Assembly: GCA_002382085.1 (NCBI GenBank)
Contig: DFZK01000007.1
Span: forward strand, 124,001 to 188,000
Length of the DNA stretch: 64,000 nucleotides
DNA from: Sulfurospirillum sp. UBA4058
GTDB lineage: Bacteria > Campylobacterota > Campylobacteria > Campylobacterales > Sulfurospirillaceae
Direction of reading: 5' to 3'
Of the stretch, positions 32,546 to 41,617 are shown piece by piece; the first letter of the stretch is position 1, and every line of letters starts with the position of its first letter. A program made the position numbers and the translations under genes. A model generated the notes under the pieces. It was not told the DNA's origin. It saw nothing but the letters and a program-made list of their open reading frames with translations, and searched no databases.

Positions 32546-33640
32546 CTATTTTAAAAAAAGTGTTTCCCCGACATGTAAAAGAAGTTTAAAGGCATGATAC
32601 GCGCTTTGACGTTGGATATAGTGTCGATCGCCTTCCAAAAGAAGCCTTTCGATCAGAACGGTTCCCTCTTTATCGCGTGCGCCGACAAAAACCGTTCCGA
32701 CGGGTTTTTCGGTACTTCCGCCGGTAGGACCCGCAATACCGCTCGTGGCAATCGCATAGTCGCTCAAACTGGCGTTTAAAACACCCTCTAGCATCTCTCT
32801 GACGCACAATTCGCTGACCGCACCGTGACGTTCAATCGTCTCTTCGTTAACCCCAAGCCATGATTCTTTGATTTCGTTGGCATAGGAAACGATGCCGCCT
32901 TTAAAAACGGCTGATACTCCCGAATGTTCGGTTAACATTGAAGCGATCAAGCCTCCGGTGCAACTTTCCGCAACGCTTAACGTTTTACCGTGCGCCTCTA
33001 AGCAGGTGCAGATATGTTCGATAACGTCGGGATGTTGGATCACTTTTTGAGGTAAAAGCGATTTAACGGCTTTGAAAAAGCTCTCTAAATTGCCGTACTT
33101 GTTGGAAACGGCTTCAACGCTAATCCAACCGTCGATAATTGTCGTCGGCGTGATGCGGATTTCGTAGTTTTGAGCCAAAGGTTCGACTAGAATTTTTAAA
33201 GAATCTTCGTCGATATTGATGATGGAGAAAAGAGAGGATTCATTGGTATTATCGATAAAAATAGGCGGAAGTTTTTTATTTTCCGTCGCCTTAATAACGT
33301 TAATGTGCTTTCCCTCTCGTGCTAAAAGGTAGCTGTCGGTTTCATAGCGAACGGCTTTGGAGGGGATGAGCATACCGCCTTTGAGTTCCAAGGTCTCTTC
33401 TCCGAGCGTCGCGATGACTTTGTTGACCAGATTAAAACTGTCGTTAGAAGTGACGATGACGATTTCATCGGCATGTGAAATGGATTCTTCTAAGACGAAA
33501 AAGAGGTCTTTGTCGTTTTTATCGATGTAGACGGTTTGATCGGGGAGGTTCAAATGTTTCGTGATCGTGGAATGGATGTAATTTAAAAACGGTAGATTGT
33601 ATCGCAAGGCTTTTCCTACGACGATCAAAGAGCTTTTCAT
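32546..33640 (-). CDS. CinA family protein (divergent N-terminal domain, PncC-like C-terminus)
   Basis: The C-terminal domain (about 205-364) is a clear CinA/PncC domain: TLSVAESCTGGLIASMLTEHSG, VFKGGIVSYANEIKESWLGV, AIATSGIAGPTGGS and KPVGTVFVG. PncC-type domains hydrolyse NMN to nicotinate mononucleotide in pyridine nucleotide recycling. The N-terminal part (1-200) has the length of the CinA molybdopterin-binding-like domain but lacks its usual start motif, so it is a divergent form. Length is 364 residues against about 400-420 for full CinA. It lies upstream of the tRNA cluster on the same strand. Confidence 0.85.
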   Translation of the reverse strand: MKSSLIVVGKALRYNLPFLNYIHSTITKHLNLPDQTVYIDKNDKDLFFVLEESISHADEIVIVTSNDSFNLVNKVIATLGEETLELKGGMLIPSKAVRYETDSYLLAREGKHINVIKATENKKLPPIFIDNTNESSLFSIINIDEDSLKILVEPLAQNYEIRITPTTIIDGWISVEAVSNKYGNLESFFKAVKSLLPQKVIQHPDVIEHICTCLEAHGKTLSVAESCTGGLIASMLTEHSGVSAVFKGGIVSYANEIKESWLGVNEETIERHGAVSELCVREMLEGVLNASLSDYAIATSGIAGPTGGSTEKPVGTVFVGARDKEGTVLIERLLLEGDRHYIQRQSAYHAFKLLLHVGETLFLK

Positions 33641-33731
33641 GCACAGCCTTTTTTAGTTTGTATTATAGCATCTTGCGATGCGTAAGTGCTTCTTAAATCG
33701 TTTTTAGGTAAACTTGCCTCATTTTAAGATG

Positions 33732-33743
33732 CTTACATGTAAG
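33732..33743. repeat. CTTACATGTAAG palindrome
   Basis: Copy of the window-wide TTACATGTAA element in the divergent region between the cinA-like gene and ileS, 28 nt before the ileS start. Confidence 0.75.
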
Positions 33744-33771
33744 AGTCTTAGCTTCCAAGGAGAGAGACTAA

Positions 33772-36534
33772 ATGGACTATAAAGAGACCTTGCTTCTTCC
33801 TCAAACGGCATTCCCGATGAGAGGTAATTTACCCCAAAACGAACCCGCTCGTTACGCTAAGTGGTTTTCAAAAGAGGAAAGTGCTTACGCACGAATGATC
33901 CAAAATCGCGAAAATACTTCCAAGACGTTTATTTTACACGACGGACCTCCGTATGCTAACGGACATATTCATATCGGACACGCGCTCAATAAAATTCTCA
34001 AAGACGTTATTGTTAAAACACACTATTTTTTCGGCGAAAAAGTTCGCTACGTCCCGGGTTGGGATTGCCATGGTTTACCCATAGAGCAACAAGTCGAAAA
34101 AAACCTCGGTAAAGAGAAAAAAGATACGCTTGCTAAAAGCGAAATCAGGGAATTGTGTCGCGAACATGCGCGTAAATTTATCGATATTCAACGCGACGAA
34201 TTTAAATCCTTAGGCGTTATCGGCGATTGGGACAACCCTTATATGACGATGAAGTTCAAATTTGAAGCAGACATTTACCGTGCATTGTGCGGCGTCGCGC
34301 ATCAAGGATTGCTCGTAGAGCGTAGCAAACCCGTTTATTGGTCGTGGGCGGCGCGCAGCGCGTTAGCCGAAGCCGAAGTCGAGTACGAAGACAAAGAAGA
34401 TTACTCCATTTTCGTAGCATTTGCACTGAGCACTGAGGCGAAAGCAAAACTGGATATTAGCACCGATGCTTCGGTCATTATTTGGACGACTACACCTTGG
34501 ACACTGCCTGCAAACGTCGGTATCGCCTTTAGTCCGGAAGAAAACTATGTGCTGACCGGTGACGGTTATATCGTCGCTGAACCTTTACATGTAAAGCTTT
34601 TAGAGCAAGGTGTGGTGAAAGGTGAAATCGTTAAAACCTTTAAAGCCAGCGTGCTTGAAAACAGCTTTGCGATCAACCCGCTAAACGCTCGAAAATCCCA
34701 ATTTGTCTTAGGTGAACATGTCACGATGGACGGCGGAAGTGGGTGTGTTCATACCGCTCCGGGACACGGCGACGACGACTACAAAGTCGGATTGAAATAC
34801 AACCTTGAAGTCGTCATGCCGGTAGATGAACGCGGATGTTACGACGAAACGGTTGTTCGATTAGGCTTATTGCCCGATGCCGAGAGTTTCGTCGGCGAGC
34901 ATATTTTTAAAGCCAATGAACGTATTTTGGAACTTTTGGGTTCATCGTTGCTCAAATGTTCCAAGTTTACCCACTCTTATCCGTTTTGTTGGCGTACGCA
35001 TCAGCCGATCATCTACCGCGCGACCAAACAGTGGTTTGTCGCAATGGATGAAGCGGTGGGCGAACGAAAAAGCCTACGCTCTATGGCAATGGATGCTCTT
35101 AAAAACGTTCGTTTTTATCCCAAATCGGGCATCAACCGTTTGGGCTCGATGATCGAGAACCGACCCGATTGGTGTATTTCGAGACAGCGTGATTGGGGTG
35201 TACCGATCGCATTTTTTAGAGATAAAACGACGGGTAAGCCAATTTTCGATGCTAAAGTCGTCGATCATATCGCAACTATTTTTGAGGAAAAAGGTGCCGA
35301 TGCGTGGTGGGATTTAGAGATTAAAGACCTTTTGGTCGAAAACAGCGGTTATCAAGCGGAAAACCTTGAAAAAGTGATGGATATTTTAGACGTTTGGTTT
35401 GACAGCGGCAGTACGTGGAAAGCCGTTTTACAATCCGATGAATACGATGCGGGCGACTATCCGGCTTCCATGTATTTGGAAGGAAGCGATCAACACCGCG
35501 GTTGGTTCCAAAGCTCGCTTTTAGTGAGTACCGCCAATAACGGCATTGCTCCGTACGGCAAAATTTTAACGCACGGCTTTACGATGGACGAAAAAGGCGA
35601 GAAGATGAGCAAGTCCAAAGGCAACGTCGTCTCTCCGATCGATGTCGCTAAAAGCCACGGCGTCGAGATTTTACGTCTATGGGTCGGGACGAGCGAATAC
35701 ACGACCGATTTGAAAATTAGCGATAATATCTTAAAACAAGTCAGCGAACAGTACCGAAAAATTCGCAATACGTTCCGTTTTTTGCTTGCCAATATCAACG
35801 ACTTGGAAACACTGTTACCCTATGAGCAGATGGGGGCGTTGGATCGTTGGATCCTCTCTCATGCCAAAGCCGTTTTTGATGAGGCGGAAGGTTATTTTAG
35901 AGAGTACGAATTTTCCAAAGGCTTTGCGCTTTTGAACCATTTTATCGCCGTGGAACTCAGCGGTATTTACCTGGATATTTCCAAAGATAGGCTTTACTGC
36001 AACGCCAAAAACGACACGATCCGTCTCTCAGCGCAAAGCGCGATGGCACTGATGACCGAGCGGATGATGGCATTGTTCGCACCGACGTTGACGTATACGA
36101 TCGACGAAATGATGGAGTATGCGCCGAGTATCGTCAAACAAGGCGGCTCAAGCGTTTTTGATTTGGTTTATCAACCGCTACCGGATCTTGCGTCTTCGTT
36201 TGACGAAGCGTATATGGTCGAAGCGCGAGAGAAGTTTTTTGAGATCGTCGACGGTTTAAAAAAAGAAAAAGTGATTAAATCGACCTTGGAATTGGTGATA
36301 CAAACGGCGTCCGCGAAAATCATCGCACTCGACAAAGTCGATGCGGAAGATTGGTTTACGGTCAGCCGCGTGATCGAGCATGAAGAAAGCGGTGAAATCG
36401 GCGTTTTTGAAGTCGAAAAAGATCGTTTTAAAATTTTAAAAGCTCCTAAATGCAAATGCCCGCGTTGCTGGAAATACCGATCAAAAAGCGAAGAAGAGCT
36501 TTGCCACCGATGTGCCGAGGCCCTCAATGGTTGA
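33772..36534 (+). CDS. ileS: Isoleucyl-tRNA synthetase
   Basis: Class I synthetase that charges tRNA-Ile (920 residues, cytoplasmic). The ATP-binding signatures are present: HIGH-type PYANGHIHIGHALNK near residue 60 and KMSKS in DEKGEKMSKSKGN near 610. The editing (CP1) domain lies between them with TTPWTLPANV. The C-terminal zinc finger has paired cysteines CKCPRCW and CHRC. ATG 33772 is preceded by AAGGAGAG. It heads an operon with a small membrane ORF and gatA. A palindrome copy lies inside the gene at 34583-34596. No T-box leader is seen. Confidence 0.98.
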   Translation: MDYKETLLLPQTAFPMRGNLPQNEPARYAKWFSKEESAYARMIQNRENTSKTFILHDGPPYANGHIHIGHALNKILKDVIVKTHYFFGEKVRYVPGWDCHGLPIEQQVEKNLGKEKKDTLAKSEIRELCREHARKFIDIQRDEFKSLGVIGDWDNPYMTMKFKFEADIYRALCGVAHQGLLVERSKPVYWSWAARSALAEAEVEYEDKEDYSIFVAFALSTEAKAKLDISTDASVIIWTTTPWTLPANVGIAFSPEENYVLTGDGYIVAEPLHVKLLEQGVVKGEIVKTFKASVLENSFAINPLNARKSQFVLGEHVTMDGGSGCVHTAPGHGDDDYKVGLKYNLEVVMPVDERGCYDETVVRLGLLPDAESFVGEHIFKANERILELLGSSLLKCSKFTHSYPFCWRTHQPIIYRATKQWFVAMDEAVGERKSLRSMAMDALKNVRFYPKSGINRLGSMIENRPDWCISRQRDWGVPIAFFRDKTTGKPIFDAKVVDHIATIFEEKGADAWWDLEIKDLLVENSGYQAENLEKVMDILDVWFDSGSTWKAVLQSDEYDAGDYPASMYLEGSDQHRGWFQSSLLVSTANNGIAPYGKILTHGFTMDEKGEKMSKSKGNVVSPIDVAKSHGVEILRLWVGTSEYTTDLKISDNILKQVSEQYRKIRNTFRFLLANINDLETLLPYEQMGALDRWILSHAKAVFDEAEGYFREYEFSKGFALLNHFIAVELSGIYLDISKDRLYCNAKNDTIRLSAQSAMALMTERMMALFAPTLTYTIDEMMEYAPSIVKQGGSSVFDLVYQPLPDLASSFDEAYMVEAREKFFEIVDGLKKEKVIKSTLELVIQTASAKIIALDKVDAEDWFTVSRVIEHEESGEIGVFEVEKDRFKILKAPKCKCPRCWKYRSKSEEELCHRCAEALNG

Positions 36535-36655
36535 TTTGAGTGCTCCCGTTGAGCTGAGCTTTATTTTTGAAACCGTCGGTGCTATTTTTATCGTCATCGG
36601 CGTATGCGTTTACCTCGTCAATCGACGAACGAAACAGTTAAAGGAACATCATTGA
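36527..36655 (+). CDS. Small single-pass membrane protein (42 residues)
   Basis: An ORF of 42 codons bridges ileS and gatA. It starts at ATG 36527, overlapping the ileS end by 8 nt, and its TGA (36653-36655) overlaps the gatA start. It has an acidic N-terminus (VDLSAPVELSFIFE), one hydrophobic helix (TVGAIFIVIGVCVYLV) and a basic C-terminus (NRRTKQLKEHH), the positive-inside pattern of a real membrane peptide. The gap would otherwise be an unexplained 117 nt inside an operon. I do not recognise a family. Confidence 0.65.
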   Translation: MVDLSAPVELSFIFETVGAIFIVIGVCVYLVNRRTKQLKEHH

Positions 36656-38010
36656 TTACGCTAAAAGAAGCCTTAACCCTTCCGGCCGAAGCTTTGAAAG
36701 AGATTCGAGACGACTTAAAAAAAGAGATTGCCGCCAAAAAAGAGCTGGGCGCATACGTTGAGCAACTCACCCATCAACCGATCGGCGAGTACGGCGAGGG
36801 GATTCCGATCGCATTGAAAGATAATATTCAAGTGAAAGGTTGGGAAGTCACGAGCGGTTCAAACATTTTGCAAGGTTACGTCGCTCCTTACAACGCAACC
36901 GTCGTCGATAACATGTTACGCCGCGGACTTGCCCCTTTCGGGCGCACGAATATGGACGAGTTTGCGATGGGAAGTTCCACCGAATCGTCTTTTTACGGCA
37001 AAACCTTAAACCCGCACAATCCCAAATGCGTTCCGGGCGGTAGCAGCGGAGGAAGTGCCGCGGCGGTTGCGGCGGGTATTGCGATTGCGGCTTTGGGGAG
37101 CGACACGGGCGGAAGTATTCGTCAACCGGCGGCATTTTGCGGTTGCGTCGGACTCAAACCTACGTACGGAAAAGTGAGTCGTTACGGCTTGGGTGCCTAT
37201 TCGAGCTCTTTGGATCAAATCGGTCCCATTACGCAAAACGTCGAAGATGCGGCGATTTTATACGATATCATCGCGGGGCATGAGCCTAAAGACTCGACCA
37301 GTGCCGCTATGGCGCATGAAAGCGTTGCCGATAAACTCAACCCAGATCGTAAAATGACGATTGCCGTGATAGAAAACTACCTGAACGAAGCAAGCCCTGA
37401 AGTACGTGAAAAAATGTTAGAGGGCATTAAGGCATTGCAAAGTGCCGGACATACGATCGTGTATCGTAATTTTATCAACTCCAAATACGACATCGCAACC
37501 TATTACGTTATCGCAACGGCGGAAGCAAGTGCCAACTTAAGCCGCTACGACGGCGTACGTTACGGCAATCGTCACAAGAGCGACTCGTTAAAAGAGATGT
37601 TCATTCAAAGTCGAAGCTTGGGTTTCGGCGAAGAGGTTAAACGAAGAATTTTACTCGGAACCTTTGTCTTAAGTAGCGGTTATTACGACGCGTATTATCT
37701 AAAAGCGCAACGCGCACGGCACTTTATCAAAGCGCAATACGAGGCGATTTTTCAAGAAGCGGATCTTATTTTTATGCCGGTCACGCCTACTGCGGCATTT
37801 GAATTCGGCTCTAAAGCGGATCCTTTAGAGATGTATTTAAGCGATATTTATACGATTTCGTTGAATCTTGCCGGATTGCCCGGTATTTCGGTGCCTTTGG
37901 GTAAAAATCAAGAAGGGCTACCCATCGGCGGACAATTGATAGGACAAGCCTACGGTGAGCAAGCGTTACTCGACGGTGCGCTGAGCTTAGAGCGAGCATT
38001 AGGGTTATAG
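36652..38010 (+). CDS. gatA: Glutamyl-tRNA(Gln)/Asp-tRNA(Asn) amidotransferase subunit A
   Basis: Amidase subunit of GatCAB, which turns Glu-tRNA(Gln) (and Asp-tRNA(Asn)) into the correct amide form. The Ser-cisSer-Lys triad regions are visible: ALKDNI with the Lys near residue 62, and the amidase signature GGSSGGSAAAVAAG followed by GSDTGGSIRQPAAFCG. I start at TTG 36652 (ITLKEALTL) because AAGGAA lies 5 nt upstream; length is 452 residues. The frame open to 36604 overlaps the small membrane ORF and lacks homology-like sequence. gatB and gatC are not in the window. Confidence 0.96.
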   Translation: MITLKEALTLPAEALKEIRDDLKKEIAAKKELGAYVEQLTHQPIGEYGEGIPIALKDNIQVKGWEVTSGSNILQGYVAPYNATVVDNMLRRGLAPFGRTNMDEFAMGSSTESSFYGKTLNPHNPKCVPGGSSGGSAAAVAAGIAIAALGSDTGGSIRQPAAFCGCVGLKPTYGKVSRYGLGAYSSSLDQIGPITQNVEDAAILYDIIAGHEPKDSTSAAMAHESVADKLNPDRKMTIAVIENYLNEASPEVREKMLEGIKALQSAGHTIVYRNFINSKYDIATYYVIATAEASANLSRYDGVRYGNRHKSDSLKEMFIQSRSLGFGEEVKRRILLGTFVLSSGYYDAYYLKAQRARHFIKAQYEAIFQEADLIFMPVTPTAAFEFGSKADPLEMYLSDIYTISLNLAGLPGISVPLGKNQEGLPIGGQLIGQAYGEQALLDGALSLERALGL

Positions 38011-38020
38011 GAGAGCACAT

Positions 38021-39469
38021 ATGAAAATTAGAAAAAGAGCGTTAACGTTTGAAGATGTTTTATTGGTACCGAAATATTCGGAGATTTTACCCAAAGAAGT
38101 CGATATCAAAACCAAACTGACTAAAAATATTACCTTAAATATTCCGTTAATTTCAGCGGCAATGGATACGGTGACCGAACACCGTGCGGCCATTATGATG
38201 GCACGGCTCGGAGGGCTCGGTATCGTGCACAAAAATATGGACGTCGAATCGCAAGTGCGTGAGATCAGACGCGTTAAAAAGAGCGAAAGCGGCATTATCA
38301 TCGATCCGGTTTCCATTAAAGCCAGCGCGACCTTGAAAGAAGCCTTGGGAATTATGTCGGAGTATCGCATTTCCGGTGTTCCCGTCGTAGACGACGATAA
38401 TACCTTAATCGGTATTTTGACCAACCGCGACCTTCGTTTTGAAAACGACTTTAGTAAAAAAGTCGAACAGCTGATGACGAAAATGCCTTTAATTACCGTC
38501 AAAAAAGGCACGACTTTAGACGACGCCGAAGCGATTTTTAGAACCAATAAAGTCGAAAAACTTCCCGTCGTCGACGAGCATAACAAACTAGCAGGTCTGA
38601 TTACGATCAAAGACTTGAAAAAACGCCAAGAGTATCCAAACGCCAATAAAGACGCGTACGGCAGACTCAGAGTCGGTGCGGCGATCGGCGTGGGACAATT
38701 AGAGCGTGCGACGGCACTGGTTGCCGCGGGTGCGGACGTGCTGGTGCTTGATTCGGCGCACGGACACTCTAAGGGCATTATCGATACGGTGAAATTGATC
38801 AAAAAAACATTAAACGTCGATATTATCGCCGGAAACATCGCAACGTCCGAAGCGGCGGAAGCATTGGTCGAAGCGGGCGTCGACGGTATTAAGGTAGGAA
38901 TCGGACCGGGAAGTATTTGTACGACGCGTATCGTCTCAGGCGTCGGCGTACCGCAAATTTCAGCCATCGAAGAGTGCTCGACGGTGGGTAAAAAATACGG
39001 TGTTCCGGTGATTGCCGACGGCGGTATTAAATATTCGGGCGATTTTGCCAAAGCGTTAGCCGCAGGCGCGCAAAGCGTTATGATCGGAAGCTTGTTAGCC
39101 GGAACGGATGAAAGTCCGGGCGAACTCATTACCTATCAAGGACGTCAATATAAAACGTATCGCGGTATGGGCAGTATCGGTGCAATGACCAAGGGTAGTA
39201 GCGATCGTTATTTTCAAGAAGGAACGGCAGCGGATAAACTCGTACCCGAAGGTATCGAGGGACGCGTACCGCACGCGGGATCGATTCGCGACGTTATTTT
39301 TCAACTTGTCGGCGGACTTCGCTCCTCTATGGGGTACGTCGGTGCGCGCGATATCGTCGATTATCAAGAAAAAGCGGAATTCGTGGAGATTACGAGTGCG
39401 GGACTTAAAGAGAGTCACGTGCATGACGTTATCATTACGCACGAAGCACCCAATTATCGCGTGAATTAA
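38021..39469 (+). CDS. guaB: Inosine-5'-monophosphate dehydrogenase
   Basis: Catalyses IMP to XMP with NAD, the committed step of GMP synthesis (482 residues). N-terminal TFEDVLLVPKYSEILP, a pair of CBS domains (about 95-205, GISGVPVVDDDNTLIGILT and VEKLPVVDEHNKLAGLIT), then the barrel with VLDSAHGHS, IKVGIGPGSICTTRIV (catalytic Cys) and IADGGIKYSGD. ATG 38021 has AGGAG upstream; it is 10 nt after gatA. Confidence 0.98.
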   Translation: MKIRKRALTFEDVLLVPKYSEILPKEVDIKTKLTKNITLNIPLISAAMDTVTEHRAAIMMARLGGLGIVHKNMDVESQVREIRRVKKSESGIIIDPVSIKASATLKEALGIMSEYRISGVPVVDDDNTLIGILTNRDLRFENDFSKKVEQLMTKMPLITVKKGTTLDDAEAIFRTNKVEKLPVVDEHNKLAGLITIKDLKKRQEYPNANKDAYGRLRVGAAIGVGQLERATALVAAGADVLVLDSAHGHSKGIIDTVKLIKKTLNVDIIAGNIATSEAAEALVEAGVDGIKVGIGPGSICTTRIVSGVGVPQISAIEECSTVGKKYGVPVIADGGIKYSGDFAKALAAGAQSVMIGSLLAGTDESPGELITYQGRQYKTYRGMGSIGAMTKGSSDRYFQEGTAADKLVPEGIEGRVPHAGSIRDVIFQLVGGLRSSMGYVGARDIVDYQEKAEFVEITSAGLKESHVHDVIITHEAPNYRVN

Positions 39470-39493
39470 GCGTGATCGTTTACGATCGACGCT

Positions 39494-39505
39494 CTTACAT
39501 GTAAG
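39494..39505. repeat. CTTACATGTAAG palindrome overlapping the metX ribosome binding site
   Basis: Copy of the window-wide TTACATGTAA element, 25 nt after the guaB stop. Its right arm continues into AAGGA, the likely metX ribosome binding site. Confidence 0.75.
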
Positions 39506-39512
39506 GATGACG

Positions 39513-40622
39513 GTGAAAATAGAAACCTCCATCGAACGCTTCGACGAGCCGCTTTATTTAGAAAGCGGTCGTATTTTAGAGTCGTATCAACTTGCCTACG
39601 AAACGTACGGAGAGATGAACGACGATAAAAGCAACGTCATCGTCGTTTTTCACGCGCTTACCGGAAGTCACCATGCCGCGGGTCGTTATGAAAATGAGAC
39701 CAAAGCGGGATGGTGGGACCCGATGATTGGCGATGGGAAAATCATCGATACGACGAAATTCTTCGTGATTTGCGTCAATATCTTAGGCAGTTGTTTCGGT
39801 TCGAGCGGACCTATGAGCCCTCAGGGAAAAACCAAAGAGCCTTTGCGCCTTAAGTTTCCGGTACTGACGATCAGCGATATGGTCAGAGCGCAAATGCATC
39901 TCTTCGCACGTTTAGGTATTCAAGAGGCGTATGCGATTATCGGCGGATCGCTCGGCGGGATGCAAGGGCTTTGCATGTCGATCGAGTACCCGCACTTCGC
40001 AAAACGCGTGATTTTGCTTGCGACGACGTATGCGACGGGACCTTGGGCGATTGCATGGAATAAAATCGCGATGGAGGGTATTGTCAAAGACGAACGCTTT
40101 AAGGGCGGTAATTACGATCGGGACGATTTTACGGAAGAGGGCTTGCAAAGTTTTGCTATCGGGCGTATGGCAGGGCACATCAGTTTTTTAAGTCCCTATT
40201 CGATGAACAAAAAATTCGGTCGCAATTATGTCGAAACGGACGGTTTGTACGAGCTTTTCGGTCGTTTTCAAGTCGAACGCTACATGGAATACAACGGCTA
40301 CAGTTTTGCCAAACGTTTTGATCCTTTGAGTTATCTGTACATTATCAAAGCGATGAATATTTTCGATGCGACGCGTAATTACGATTCGTTGGAAGATTCG
40401 CTCAAACACATCAAGGCCAAATTGACGTTGATTTCGTTTAAAGGCGATTTTTTGTTTATGCCCGAAGAGATGGAGTTTATCAAAACGACGATGGACAATA
40501 TGGGACGAAGCGAGCGGGTGGATTATTATTGTATCGACAGTCGTTACGGGCACGATGCCTTTTTAGTCGAGTACGATACGTTTGATTTTTATATTCGAAA
40601 AGCGTTAGAAGCAAAGGTCTAA
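39513..40622 (+). CDS. metX: Homoserine O-acetyltransferase
   Basis: Acetylates homoserine for methionine synthesis. It is an alpha/beta hydrolase-fold enzyme of 369 residues: HALTGSHHAAG near the oxyanion hole, nucleophile elbow GGSLGGMQ, and late Asp and His in SFKGDFLFMP and SRYGHDAFL. MetX is preferred over a serine or succinyl-accepting relative but this cannot be settled by eye. GTG 39513 is spaced 5 nt from AAGGA; ATG 39507 would overlap the binding site. Confidence 0.92.
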   Translation: MKIETSIERFDEPLYLESGRILESYQLAYETYGEMNDDKSNVIVVFHALTGSHHAAGRYENETKAGWWDPMIGDGKIIDTTKFFVICVNILGSCFGSSGPMSPQGKTKEPLRLKFPVLTISDMVRAQMHLFARLGIQEAYAIIGGSLGGMQGLCMSIEYPHFAKRVILLATTYATGPWAIAWNKIAMEGIVKDERFKGGNYDRDDFTEEGLQSFAIGRMAGHISFLSPYSMNKKFGRNYVETDGLYELFGRFQVERYMEYNGYSFAKRFDPLSYLYIIKAMNIFDATRNYDSLEDSLKHIKAKLTLISFKGDFLFMPEEMEFIKTTMDNMGRSERVDYYCIDSRYGHDAFLVEYDTFDFYIRKALEAKV

Positions 40623-40625
40623 ATC

Positions 40626-40829
40626 ATGGAAGAAAAAAACGAGAGTTTTGAAGTCAAATTAGAACGCGCTAAAGTCATTTTAGAACAGCTCTCCAATCCC
40701 GAACTCTCTTTGGAAGAGGGAATGAAACGCTATCAAGAGGGCATTTCGGTTCTTAAAGAAGCAAGCGCGATGATCGAAGAAGCCAAATTGACGTACGCAC
40801 AATTGCAAGAGAAGGAAGAGAAGGCATGA
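40626..40829 (+). CDS. xseB: Exodeoxyribonuclease VII small subunit
   Basis: A 67-residue helical protein with the XseB pattern SFEVKLERAKVILEQLSNPE, LSLEEGMKRYQEGI and a charged C-terminus. With XseA (not here) it degrades single-stranded DNA to oligonucleotides. It begins 3 nt after metX and overlaps the nitrilase-like gene (ATGA). Confidence 0.94.
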   Translation: MEEKNESFEVKLERAKVILEQLSNPELSLEEGMKRYQEGISVLKEASAMIEEAKLTYAQLQEKEEKA

Positions 40830-41617
40830 AAATAGCCGCTTTACAGTTAAGTACGCTTCCGATGAGCGAGGCGAAATTGGATTACTATTTTCGTATTTGC
40901 AAGCAAAAAGAGGTGGAAGTCGTGCTTCTAAGCGAGTATGCGCTTAACAGCTTTTTTAAAGAGTTGGAGACGATGCCCGTTTCGATGATTAAAGAGCAGT
41001 CTAACCATAAAATCGAAGCTTTAAAAAAGCTTTGTGCCGAGTACAATCTTCACGTCATTGCACCGATCGTGAACGTCAAAGGGGATTTTTGCTACAAGAG
41101 CAATGCGCATTTTTCGCCCAAGTCGGTGCATTTTTTCGATCAGCAATTTTTAATTAATTACAAACATTGGAACGAAGAGAAGTTTTTCGCCAACGCAATC
41201 GCCAAGTACACGTTACCGCTCTTTTTATACGGCGGTTTGCGCTTCGGTATCGTCAGCGGATACGAGCTTCACTTTGATCTGGTATGGCAAGAAGTTATGC
41301 GTAAAAACGTCGACGTGGTCTTGAGTGCTACCTCTTCGACGTTTGACTCGGCAAAGCGATGGGAAGAGCTTTTAAAAATGCGCGCGATGTTGAACAATGT
41401 TTATATTTTGCGTGCCAATCGCGTCGGCAGTTACAAAGAAGACGAAACGTGGCAGTTTTACGGTCAAAGTGCTTTGATCTCCCCTTACGGCGAAGTCGAA
41501 GTGAGCCTCGGGGATAAAGAGGAGATGATCGTCGCGACCATCGATAAAGACGTTTTAGCCGAGGCGCGAAAACTGTGGGGATGGAAAAAACACGTGAGCA
41601 AGCGAGAAAACGCATGA
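40826..41617 (+). CDS. Nitrilase/carbon-nitrogen hydrolase family protein lacking the catalytic Cys
   Basis: The fold is that of the CN-hydrolase family (263 residues): the Glu of the triad is E37 in VLLSEYALN, the Lys is K113 in INYKHWNEEKF. The usual nucleophile segment I-C-Y-D/E-L-R-F-P appears as IVSGYELHFD, so the Cys position is Gly145. Without it the enzyme cannot form the thioester intermediate, so it is probably inactive as a hydrolase or does another job. The rest of the core is well kept (VDVVLSATSSTFDSAKRWEEL; QFYGQSALISPYGEV). It overlaps xseB and the ThiF-like gene by 4 nt each, so it is expressed with them. Confidence 0.85.
   Translation: MKIAALQLSTLPMSEAKLDYYFRICKQKEVEVVLLSEYALNSFFKELETMPVSMIKEQSNHKIEALKKLCAEYNLHVIAPIVNVKGDFCYKSNAHFSPKSVHFFDQQFLINYKHWNEEKFFANAIAKYTLPLFLYGGLRFGIVSGYELHFDLVWQEVMRKNVDVVLSATSSTFDSAKRWEELLKMRAMLNNVYILRANRVGSYKEDETWQFYGQSALISPYGEVEVSLGDKEEMIVATIDKDVLAEARKLWGWKKHVSKRENA

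Noticed and set aside
33641..33771. T-box or other riboswitch before ileS
   Set aside because: The 131-nt region has no specifier stem or antiterminator pattern; it contains only a palindrome copy and a ribosome binding site.
38005..39129. Long minus-strand open frame (374 codons) opposite guaB
   Set aside because: It lies wholly antisense to guaB and has a low-complexity Ser/Thr/Pro-rich translation with no motif; it is a shadow of guaB codon bias.
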